Below, piece after piece: positions 1-5,175 of a stretch of 7,118 bases of DNA. The notes beneath the pieces are model-generated. The model did no database searches. It was not told the origin of the DNA and saw nothing but the letters and a program-made list of their open reading frames with translations. Position numbers and translations under genes: made by a program. Each line of letters opens with the position of its first letter. Position 1 is the stretch's first letter. This DNA comes from Pseudobdellovibrio sp. (GTDB taxonomy: Bacteria; Bdellovibrionota; Bdellovibrionia; Bdellovibrionales; Bdellovibrionaceae), in contig JANWIU010000056.1 of the NCBI GenBank assembly GCA_025449725.1, positions 1-7,118 of the forward strand. The letters are read 5' to 3'.

Positions 1-565
1 CGGCAGAGAAAAGTAAAACGACATCATGACTTCTGGCGTATCCCACCGCTGCTTTTAAATTATTAATCTCATCAACAGAAGGCCGGTAACCAAAACTGCC
101 GTTAATGACTTTCGCGCCGTTATCAACCGCGTACCTGATGGCCTCACCTATATTTATTTTTAACGGCCCTACAGGAGCAATATTGATCGCAATTAAAGAA
201 CCTCGGCGAACAATGCCTGTACTTCCGTATCCGTTGAGCCCGTCGGCTGCAATCAATCCTGAAACAAGAGTGCCGTGCTGAGAAGATTCACCATCAGCGG
301 TTACTTTTCTGAAGTCGCTACCGGAAAAATCTTTTGAAAGATTGTGATCAAAAACATTTCGAAGGTCTTCATCGTTTAAGTTGAAGTCCATATCGATGAC
401 TGCAATTTTTACTTCACTGGCATCTTGTACCAAGTCCCATGCCTGCGGTGCTTTGATGGTATTTAAGTACCACGCCTGACTAATAAAAGCAGGGTCGCCC
501 TGGGGGGCAGCCGCTAAAGCAACGGATGTAACTAGATAAAAAAGAATAAAAAAAGCCGCCTTCAC
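1..565 (-). CDS. Secreted subtilisin-like serine protease (S8 family), 3' part cut by window edge
   Basis: The first 188 codons are visible and the frame runs open off the left edge. The predicted product is an exported serine endopeptidase. Residues 1-19 form a signal peptide (MKAAFFILFYLV..., with a likely cut around ALA-A). Then comes a stretch typical of S8 mature N-termini (WYLN-x-I-x-APQAW, 32-43). The catalytic Asp is D58 in AVIDMD and the catalytic His is H97 in HGTLVSG. The structural segment VINGSFG lies at 153-159. The sequence breaks at VVLLFSA, just before the expected AGN oxyanion-hole motif, so the catalytic Ser lies outside the window. HGTLVSG differs from the usual HGTHVAG. 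The GTG at 565-563 is the only start that keeps the signal peptide; no good Shine-Dalgarno precedes it. It lies 50 nt downstream of the propeller gene on the same strand, probably in one operon. Family assignment is firm; the substrate is unknown. Confidence 0.9.
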   Translation of the reverse strand, partial: MKAAFFILFYLVTSVALAAAPQGDPAFISQAWYLNTIKAPQAWDLVQDASEVKIAVIDMDFNLNDEDLRNVFDHNLSKDFSGSDFRKVTADGESSQHGTLVSGLIAADGLNGYGSTGIVRRGSLIAINIAPVGPLKINIGEAIRYAVDNGAKVINGSFGYRPSVDEINNLKAAVGYARSHDVVLLFSA

Positions 566-571
566 AGCGGC
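541..571 (-). terminator. Terminator-like hairpin plus U-tract that overlaps the subtilase start codon
   Basis: On the minus strand GCCGC (571-567) pairs with GCGGC (559-555) across a 7-nt loop TGTGAAG (566-560). Seven T residues (554-548) and a second T-rich run follow. This has the form of an intrinsic terminator, but the loop contains the GTG start of the subtilase, and the U-tract encodes the Phe-rich signal peptide. The stem is only 5 bp although all GC, so it may be a partial terminator, an attenuator, or a chance result of signal-peptide coding. Confidence 0.45.
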
Positions 572-584
572 GATTCTACATTTG

Positions 585-613
585 ATTTCAGGCTGTTTCC
601 AGCACCGTGAAAT
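585..613 (-). repeat. Inverted repeat / interrupted hairpin between propeller and subtilase genes
   Basis: Outer arms ATTTCA (585-590) and TGAAAT (608-613) are exact complements. An inner pair GCTG (592-595) and CAGC (600-603) closes a TTTC loop, with unpaired G591 and 604-607. The structure begins three bases after the propeller stop codon, reading along the minus strand. It has no U-tract, so it is more likely an mRNA 3'-end or processing structure than a terminator. Its TTCAC (611-607 on the minus strand) could also pair with GTGAA at the subtilase start. Confidence 0.4.
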
Positions 614-615
614 TT

Positions 616-1962
616 CTACTTAACTGCCAAATAGTTGTTACTTCTAAGTTTGAATTTGCGAGCAAAAATACGCTCGTTCGTTCTGAATTGCAGGTAATAG
701 GTGCCGTCTTTCAGCTTGTAAGTTTTCTTGGGGTCAAAACAATGCTCGCCTTTAGCCATTGGCTCGTGCGCCAGTGCAAAATTATTTTTTCCTTGGTCGT
801 CAATAAACCCGCCATTTTTATCAAGTGTACGAACCGTTACGTGAGTATCACGGTCAAGCTCTACACAGACGCCAGCCGATTTTTTAATATGAGTTGTATG
901 CGGAACAACGTACTCCTTCGCCACGACAGGCCGTACAGAGGCCGGCGAACGAGAGCTGTCTTCACCCAGCGAAAAAATACCACCCCCGGCAGCAAAGCCG
1001 GTACCAGGACGAATAAAATAGAGTCTGTTGAAGTTGCCGCCGTCATTCCGGTGAACCCAGGTTTGCCCGCCATCGGTTGTCATTAGAGAGCCTGCCCCGT
1101 AGCCACCCGTCCATCCCGTGTTTTCGTCAATAAAGCCTACGCCTTCAAGCTCCCAGTTTTTAGCGGCATCTACGATCAGCGTTTGCCAAGTACGGCCGCC
1201 GTCGGTGGTTTTTACAACTTTTGATTGCGTATCAGTCGCTGAATAAACCGAGCCGTAAGCCACACGGTCATTCACAAAATCAAGCTTCCATAAAATATCG
1301 GCAGGCTTTGTTGGGTAAGTAGTGGCGTTGGCAGCAGGATAGACCTGTGCCCACGATGTTCCGCCGTCTGTTGTTTTAAGAATGACAGCGCCCTTTGTAC
1401 GATGGGTTCCTGCGATGAAACCCATATCTGCAGATAGAAATTTTACGTCAATTAATCCACTGGCAAGAGAACTTAAGTCGATCAGTTCCCAGTTTTCACC
1501 TGAATCTGTTGACCTGAAAAGCTGCGCCGAAGTGAGCTGGTAGTTTCCTACCGCAAAAACTTTTGAACCGATGTGATCTAATCCGCAAATGCTGTGGTGA
1601 CCCGGAAGTCTATCTGAAATATTTATCCACGTGTTGCCGCCATCTGTCGTGCGAAAAAATTTATCGCGTCTAAGTGCGCCCACAAACCCTGTGCGGCCGT
1701 TATCAAGAAAATCAATCGCGCGCATGTACACACCTTGATCACGAAAAATCGGTGACCACGACTGGCCTTCATTTTGGCTTCTGTAAATTTGGCCGTTAGC
1801 ATTGACAGCAAAGCCGGTCATAGCAGGAGTAAAAACAATATCATCGTAACGGCCGGCAGATTCCAAGCCGTCTAAATTAATCCAGGTTCTGACACCGTCA
1901 GCTTTGCTGAATGATGAAAATAGAAGTAGCGACGCAACAACAAAAATACGTATGATTTGCAT
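616..1962 (-). CDS. Exported Ycf48/HCF136-like beta-propeller protein with Asp-box (BNR) repeats
   Basis: The 448-residue product has a signal peptide (1-21, ending FSKA-D) and then seven repeats of a pattern like F-[IL]-x4-GF-x-x-G, beginning near residues 44, 85, 128, 175, 229, 277 and 316. This fits a seven-bladed propeller. Six repeats carry an Asp-box (S/T-x-D-x-G-x-x-W type) at 61-69, 104-112, 150-158, 196-204, 251-259 and 294-302. The first is degenerate (SQNEGQSW) and the seventh blade has none. Residues about 350-448 form a separate beta-rich tail with Cys366 and Cys408 and a closing DGTYYLQFR segment. Plant and cyanobacterial relatives assist photosystem II assembly; in non-phototrophs the family is widespread and poorly defined. 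No sialidase catalytic set is evident. The ATG is preceded by AGGAG (1973-1969) at 6-nt spacing. The subtilase follows in the same direction. Confidence 0.9.
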   Translation of the reverse strand: MQIIRIFVVASLLLFSSFSKADGVRTWINLDGLESAGRYDDIVFTPAMTGFAVNANGQIYRSQNEGQSWSPIFRDQGVYMRAIDFLDNGRTGFVGALRRDKFFRTTDGGNTWINISDRLPGHHSICGLDHIGSKVFAVGNYQLTSAQLFRSTDSGENWELIDLSSLASGLIDVKFLSADMGFIAGTHRTKGAVILKTTDGGTSWAQVYPAANATTYPTKPADILWKLDFVNDRVAYGSVYSATDTQSKVVKTTDGGRTWQTLIVDAAKNWELEGVGFIDENTGWTGGYGAGSLMTTDGGQTWVHRNDGGNFNRLYFIRPGTGFAAGGGIFSLGEDSSRSPASVRPVVAKEYVVPHTTHIKKSAGVCVELDRDTHVTVRTLDKNGGFIDDQGKNNFALAHEPMAKGEHCFDPKKTYKLKDGTYYLQFRTNERIFARKFKLRSNNYLAVK

Positions 1963-1968
1963 GAAGGG

Positions 1969-1973
1969 CTCCT
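1969..1973 (-). promoter_or_regulatory. Shine-Dalgarno AGGAG of the propeller gene
   Basis: AGGAG on the minus strand lies 6 nt before the ATG at 1962, which fixes this start. It falls at the predicted transcription start of the promoter just upstream. Confidence 0.8.
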
Positions 1974-1979
1974 GCTTTA

Positions 1980-2008
1980 ATTATCTAACGGGCACTAGGT
2001 GATTTCAA
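1980..2008 (-). promoter_or_regulatory. Sigma70-type promoter of the propeller/subtilase unit
   Basis: On the minus strand a -35 box TTGAAA (2008-2003, 5/6 to consensus) is separated by exactly 17 nt from a -10 box GATAAT (1985-1980, 5/6). The expected start, about 7 nt after the -10 box, is near 1973. That leaves only about 11 nt of leader before the ATG at 1962. Confidence 0.75.
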
Positions 2009-2076
2009 TTTTTTTGCCTGCTGCCAAACCTTTTTTGGACGCAGGTCTTAGGTCTTGCAGATGTCGTTAGCTATTT

Positions 2077-2102
2077 AATTCTAACTGAGAATTACATTCT
2101 CA
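2077..2102. promoter_or_regulatory. Overlapping inverted repeats, candidate operator
   Basis: TGAGAATTACATTCTCA (2086-2102) is a perfect 7-3-7 inverted repeat. It overlaps a second one, AATTCT-aactg-AGAATT (2077-2093), so three half-sites (ATTCT, AGAAT, ATTCT) lie in a row. The location between divergent genes fits a dimeric regulator site. The half-site resembles Fur-type TGATAAT, but the 3-nt spacer does not match the Fur 7-1-7 arrangement. The regulator is unknown. Confidence 0.45.
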
Positions 2103-2205
2103 AAATGATAACTTTCGTATTTTCCATGGACGATGTCTATTTTGTTTTCGGCTGTAAAGACTTAAACGCCTCCCGGGTAGGACTCTGCTTTGCATCAAAT
2201 ACTGC

Positions 2206-2212
2206 AGGGGGA
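2206..2212 (+). promoter_or_regulatory. Shine-Dalgarno that supports the TTG start at 2217
   Basis: AGGGGGA lies 4 nt before TTG (2217). The codon directly before the TTG is an in-frame TAG (2214-2216), so translation cannot start further upstream in this frame. Confidence 0.65.
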
Positions 2213-2216
2213 TTAG

Positions 2217-2948
2217 TTGAAGCACGTCTCAAAAAAGCAAATTTCATCTTTAATTTTACTGGGAGCTATGACCTTATTTGGTTGTAACAAAGTACAAATG
2301 GAAGAAATTGATACCTCCATTGGCGTCTTTGGCGCGCCTGAGCCTCCTGATACCGGATTCGTAAGAGACTCTTGTGCCAATGCAACTCAAAAATCTTTAA
2401 CAAAAGCTTATAACTTCGCAAAGCCAACTTATACATGCGAATGGGAAAAGAACGGAAATTTAGCAAGAGAGAACGAATATTTTCAAGCGCGTATCGAAGA
2501 CGAAAAGTTTTTGGAGCTGGAGCCGGGCGCCGTCATTTGCGACGTGCAGCTGTCATTCAATGAACAAGAATTTTTGTATGATGATCACTTCCTGTTAACA
2601 TTTAACAATTCTGTTATCGCCAGTTCCTACAATTTTTCAGGACAGTTAGAATCAAGACATGGTCTTTTGGAATACAACTGGTCAAATATCGCCGGCATGT
2701 ACTGGGACAAAGAACAAGAGGGCGTCTTCTGTGCACCGACCGGAGAATGTACTTGGCCCGACACAGACACTGCCGGCCACATTAACATGAGTTATTCTTC
2801 CGAATTATTTAAACGTTTGATGGCAGTCGATTTAGGGCGAACGAAACATGCTCTTAAGTTTGTATCGATCGGCGATAATGATGACGAAGACTGTGAACAT
2901 TCTGATGTTAAATTTAATCTGACCGTGAAGTATGTTGTCGTAAAATAA
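2217..2948 (+). CDS. Cys-rich lipoprotein of unknown function
   Basis: The 243-residue protein is not recognised. Residues 1-22 are a lipoprotein signal peptide (KK near the N-terminus, hydrophobic SLILLGAMTL) ending in the lipobox LFGC, with Cys23 to be lipidated. Asn at +2 gives no inner-membrane retention signal, so an outer-membrane location is likely. The mature part has six more cysteines (53, 74, 108, 172, 178, 226), enough for three disulfides. Alternating hydrophobic segments suggest a beta-sandwich. An acidic run GDNDDEDCEH (219-228) near the C-terminus could bind a metal such as calcium; this is inference. The start is TTG, forced by the TAG directly upstream and backed by a purine-rich SD. 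The in-frame ATG at codon 18 would destroy the signal peptide. It is a single-gene unit closed by the terminator at 2949-2975. Confidence 0.82.
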   Translation: MKHVSKKQISSLILLGAMTLFGCNKVQMEEIDTSIGVFGAPEPPDTGFVRDSCANATQKSLTKAYNFAKPTYTCEWEKNGNLARENEYFQARIEDEKFLELEPGAVICDVQLSFNEQEFLYDDHFLLTFNNSVIASSYNFSGQLESRHGLLEYNWSNIAGMYWDKEQEGVFCAPTGECTWPDTDTAGHINMSYSSELFKRLMAVDLGRTKHALKFVSIGDNDDEDCEHSDVKFNLTVKYVVVK

Positions 2949-2975
2949 AAAAACCCGGGATCACCGGGTTTTTTT
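2949..2975. terminator. Bidirectional intrinsic terminator
   Basis: The stem ACCCGG (2953-2958) / CCGGGT (2964-2969) has a 5-nt loop GATCA. It is flanked by an A-run on the left and seven T on the right (2969-2975), so it has a U-tract in both directions. It starts right after the stop of the plus-strand lipoprotein and lies 22 nt beyond the stop of the convergent lipoprotein gene, serving both. Confidence 0.9.
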
Positions 2976-2996
2976 AATCGAAATGTAATTTTTAAA

Positions 2997-3842
2997 TTAC
3001 TTAGTAGGCGGTTGTGCTGCAGGAGGAGCTGACTCTTCCTTTTTGCAGTTCGTAGCGTAGATAGCTTTTTCGGCCGGTTTGCTATCGTAGTCTGCAGCTG
3101 CTTTACTGCAATCAACCATTAACCACTGACCTTGAGCTTCAGGCTTATCAGTAACTTCACCTTTAAGATCACATGCTAATGTGTGAACCAATTTTTCGCG
3201 GTCAGCACCGGTTCTAGCCAATACTTTTGTTAACTTAATGCCTTCGGCAATTTCAACATCAGTTGGGTCTAACTCAACTGCGTTTTTGCCGGCCATTGTA
3301 AATGTAACTGAAGCTGACATTTTCGGGCTGTGTTTTAAAACATAAACTGCAGTTCCGATTTTTTTAGTTTCATCAGGAACAAACGCAACCGGCTTAGAAG
3401 CCAATTTAACTGTAACTGTGCTTTCAACTGTTTGTTGGTCAGCAGCTTTGATTTCTAAAACCATTTGAGTTGGAACTTCTGCTTTTAACTCAGCATCAAC
3501 CTTTTGTTGGTCAACCCAGTTAATGATTGTTCTAGCACCTTGCTCGTCAACTGGCTTTGGCGGAGTTGATGGCGGAGCCGGCGCGGGCGTAGTCGCTTCA
3601 GTTTCAGCCGCAGCATCATCAGATGCCTCAGCTAATTTTGATTCTATTGAACAATCAGCCGTTAAAGTTTTATATTTTGCCTGCAATAGCGCGGGAGCAT
3701 TTAGATTCGCATACGGATCATTTACTGCTGGTTTTGCATTTGGATCTGCCTTTGGAGCTAATCCCGGATCGTTTTCGTATGCGCAAGAAGATACAAGCGC
3801 TGCTACAGATAATACTTTTACTAAGTTAACAAAAGTCTTCAT
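2997..3842 (-). CDS. Lipoprotein of unknown function with Ala/Pro-rich linker
   Basis: The 281-residue product is not recognised. A lipoprotein signal peptide (1-19) ends in LVSSC, with Cys20 as the lipidation site; +2 is Ala, so an outer-membrane location is expected. A short N-terminal segment with Cys64 is followed by a low-complexity linker (about 72-100, rich in Ala, Glu, Thr and Pro). A folded region (about 101-266) follows with alternating beta-type segments (MVLEIKA, TVTVKLA, SASVTFTMA) and cysteines at 224, 245 and 266. The tail is Pro/Ala-rich (271-281). With Cys64 there are four non-lipid cysteines, so two disulfides are possible. The ATG is preceded by AAGGGG (3854-3849) at 6-nt spacing. 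It has its own promoter upstream and shares the terminator at 2949-2975. The linker suggests a domain held away from the membrane or bound to envelope polymers, but no function can be named. Confidence 0.85.
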   Translation of the reverse strand: MKTFVNLVKVLSVAALVSSCAYENDPGLAPKADPNAKPAVNDPYANLNAPALLQAKYKTLTADCSIESKLAEASDDAAAETEATTPAPAPPSTPPKPVDEQGARTIINWVDQQKVDAELKAEVPTQMVLEIKAADQQTVESTVTVKLASKPVAFVPDETKKIGTAVYVLKHSPKMSASVTFTMAGKNAVELDPTDVEIAEGIKLTKVLARTGADREKLVHTLACDLKGEVTDKPEAQGQWLMVDCSKAAADYDSKPAEKAIYATNCKKEESAPPAAQPPTK

Positions 3843-3844
3843 TG

Positions 3845-3863
3845 TTCACCCCTTCAAGGTGAA
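3845..3863 (-). promoter_or_regulatory. Inverted repeat covering the ribosome binding site of the lipoprotein at 2997-3842
   Basis: TTCACC (3845-3850) and GGTGAA (3858-3863) are exact complements with a 7-nt spacer. In the minus-strand RNA the SD AAGGGG (3854-3849) lies partly in the loop and partly in the 3' arm. It could therefore occlude ribosome binding or, as DNA, be an operator at the transcription start. Whether the whole 5' arm is transcribed depends on the exact start site. Confidence 0.4.
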
Positions 3864-3866
3864 ACT

Positions 3867-3895
3867 TTTATATAATACACAGGGTCAAAACTCAA
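3867..3895 (-). promoter_or_regulatory. Probable sigma70-type promoter of the lipoprotein gene at 2997-3842
   Basis: Minus-strand TTGAGT (3895-3890, 4/6) lies 17 nt from TATAAA (3872-3867, 5/6). Predicted initiation near 3860 gives a leader of roughly 18 nt. A second -10-like hexamer, TATTAT (3877-3872), overlaps it and is an alternative. Confidence 0.55.
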
Positions 3896-3933
3896 TTAAA
3901 AGCAAAGGCTTATAAAATTTACCCGGTCACGGT

Positions 3934-3948
3934 GTCAAAACTTTTGAC
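3934..3948. repeat. Perfect 7-1-7 palindrome over the CLC stop codon, with a half copy at 3884-3892
   Basis: GTCAAAACTTTTGAC is a perfect inverted repeat that contains the TGA of the CLC gene. Its left part GTCAAAACT recurs at 3884-3892, 50 bp away, touching the -35 region of the downstream lipoprotein promoter. It may be a regulator site or chance; there is no U-tract, so it does not look like a terminator. Confidence 0.35.
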
Positions 3949-5116
3949 TAATCTTTTTATAGAGACTGCCTTCACCCGCGAAACTTAAAGAGATTGTTAA
4001 AACAAAGAAAATCCACAACATCCAGCTCCAGCCCATTAAGGATGTCATTAAGAAAAAAGCGGTCCATTTTAAACGGCTTCCGGCCCCAAATAGTATAAAA
4101 GCACCAGTCGCTGCCCCCAAAACCGGGTTGGCTCCGAAGCTTTGAAATACGGCCCCTCCCAGGTTAACTCCGGCAAAAACCAACGGAATAAATTCGCCGC
4201 CCAGGAAAGGTAAGCTGGTGCAAACAACAGTGAACGCCAGTTTTACAATACAGTTGTGAAGCGACATATTGGCTAAAGCCAGATCATTTATGTGAGCCAA
4301 TCCCAGACTCTGATACATGCGGAATTCCGGTAAATATAAAAACGCTGCGACTACAATTGATAGGAGTAGTTGAAATACAACGCCTGATGTTTTGAGCCGG
4401 GCTTCCAACAAGCCGTGAATTTTTTTATAGTAGCGCATAACGTATCCCGCCGATAAGCCCAGCACCATAAACAATCCGAATTTTGCAAAAAACCCCAGAT
4501 CGTCTTTTATTTCAGGCGGTAAAAATAAATGCGGTATTCCCAGTTGTTGTCCGGCAAGCACAGCCGCTGCTGCTCCCAAAAACCCGCAGAGCTTCTGCAT
4601 ACCTGTAGTTAGCGGAAAAAATTCAAACATAAAGACCGGCGCAACCCAGTAGTTTCCGATGATGCTCGAAAAACCTATCGAAGACAGCACGGGCCCCCAG
4701 AAAGAATATGAAAGCTTCAGTGTTCGCACCAAACCGGAAGAAAATAATACAACTGCGCCTTCTCTGCCCAGGCTCATCCCCGCAGCGTGCCCCAACAGCG
4801 GAGCCATAAAATGAAAAGGCGCCATAATCCGGGACCAATAATGTGAGGTGACTTCAAGATTTAAGTCTTTCACTTTTTGCGGAAAGTAGAGCGTGTTTTT
4901 ACGTGTAAGGATAATTAATCCCAAAACCAACGGCGCCAACGCCAGGTGAAACGGAACATTCAGGTTTAGATTTACCTGAGCCTGATTGATAGACTCCAAC
5001 GCCATGACAAACAAATAAGTCAGACCGCCGATAATGCCGCCAAGAAAAACCGAAAGAAAAACTTGAATGTACGGGTTAGTGTTCGTCACTGTATTAGGCA
5101 CCCGAATATCATACAC
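3935..5116 (-). CDS. Divergent CLC-family anion channel/transporter
   Basis: The 393-residue integral inner-membrane protein has about ten hydrophobic segments and no cytoplasmic CBS domains, close to the short bacterial CLC size. It shows the CLC gating motif as GMSLGREGAVV (113-123), retaining the Glu (E119) that gates CLC pores. It also has a helix-G-like APVFMFEFF (159-167), YQSLGLAHI (268-276), and LGGEFIPLVFAGVNLGG (305-321), matching the second-half GGxFxP signature. The classic chloride-binding GSGIP motif is not present at the expected place, where NTLYFPQKVKDL (74-85) lies. The GGE form recalls fluoride-exporting CLC-F proteins as I remember them, so the ion is uncertain. The start is GTG at 5116, the first start after an in-frame TAA; GTGs at codons 6 and 10 are alternatives, and no strong SD is seen. 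It is transcribed divergently from the membrane-protein gene at 5176. Confidence 0.85.
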   Translation of the reverse strand: MYDIRVPNTVTNTNPYIQVFLSVFLGGIIGGLTYLFVMALESINQAQVNLNLNVPFHLALAPLVLGLIILTRKNTLYFPQKVKDLNLEVTSHYWSRIMAPFHFMAPLLGHAAGMSLGREGAVVLFSSGLVRTLKLSYSFWGPVLSSIGFSSIIGNYWVAPVFMFEFFPLTTGMQKLCGFLGAAAAVLAGQQLGIPHLFLPPEIKDDLGFFAKFGLFMVLGLSAGYVMRYYKKIHGLLEARLKTSGVVFQLLLSIVVAAFLYLPEFRMYQSLGLAHINDLALANMSLHNCIVKLAFTVVCTSLPFLGGEFIPLVFAGVNLGGAVFQSFGANPVLGAATGAFILFGAGSRLKWTAFFLMTSLMGWSWMLWIFFVLTISLSFAGEGSLYKKISQKF

Positions 5117-5129
5117 TTTTTTGGAGATC

Positions 5130-5145
5130 GGTAAATTTATTTACC
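5130..5145. promoter_or_regulatory. Perfect 7-2-7 palindrome in divergent spacer, candidate operator
   Basis: GGTAAATTTATTTACC is a perfect inverted repeat (GGTAAAT / ATTTACC, 2-nt spacer) in the 59-nt region between the CLC gene and the plus-strand membrane-protein gene. ATCGGT is also repeated at 5127-5132 and 5151-5156. The spacer must hold both promoters, so a regulator here could control both genes. Weak promoter-like hexamers are present (minus TTAACA at 5165-5160; plus TACTAT at 5147-5152), but no clear pair. Confidence 0.5.
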
Positions 5146-5175
5146 TTACTATCGGTCTGTGTTAAAGATTCAGAG

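Larger units (their letters stand above)
1963..2216. other. Divergent intergenic region
   Basis: These 254 nt separate the minus-strand propeller gene from the plus-strand lipoprotein gene. They hold the minus-strand promoter, the overlapping inverted repeats at 2077-2102 and the SD of the lipoprotein. No convincing consensus promoter for the plus-strand gene could be assigned by eye, although AT-rich stretches around 2095-2165 could hold one. No RNA gene or small CDS was recognised. Confidence 0.6.

Noticed and set aside
607..1086. Long open plus-strand frame opposite the propeller gene
   Set aside because: It lies antisense to a gene with clear domains and a good SD. It has no recognisable motif and begins in the tail of that gene, so it is a shadow frame.
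2086..2102. Fur box reading of the palindrome
   Set aside because: The half-site resembles TGATAAT, but the spacer is 3 nt rather than 1. The second hexamer does not fit the repeated GATAAT model.
2095..2165. Plus-strand promoter for the lipoprotein at 2217
   Set aside because: Several AT-rich -10-like hexamers exist, but none pairs with a good -35 at 16-18 nt spacing. Any choice would be arbitrary.
3523..3915. Gly/Ala/Ser-rich plus-strand frame opposite the lipoprotein
   Set aside because: Its composition mirrors the Ala/Pro-rich linker on the other strand, so it is not an independent gene.
3900..3934. Intrinsic terminator after the CLC gene
   Set aside because: The minus-strand pairing around ACACCGTGACCGGGT is broken by mismatches and no T-run follows, so it was not called.
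5117..5175. Fluoride riboswitch upstream of the CLC gene
   Set aside because: The spacer is only 59 nt, dominated by an AT-rich palindrome, and lacks the conserved GC-rich stems expected of that class.
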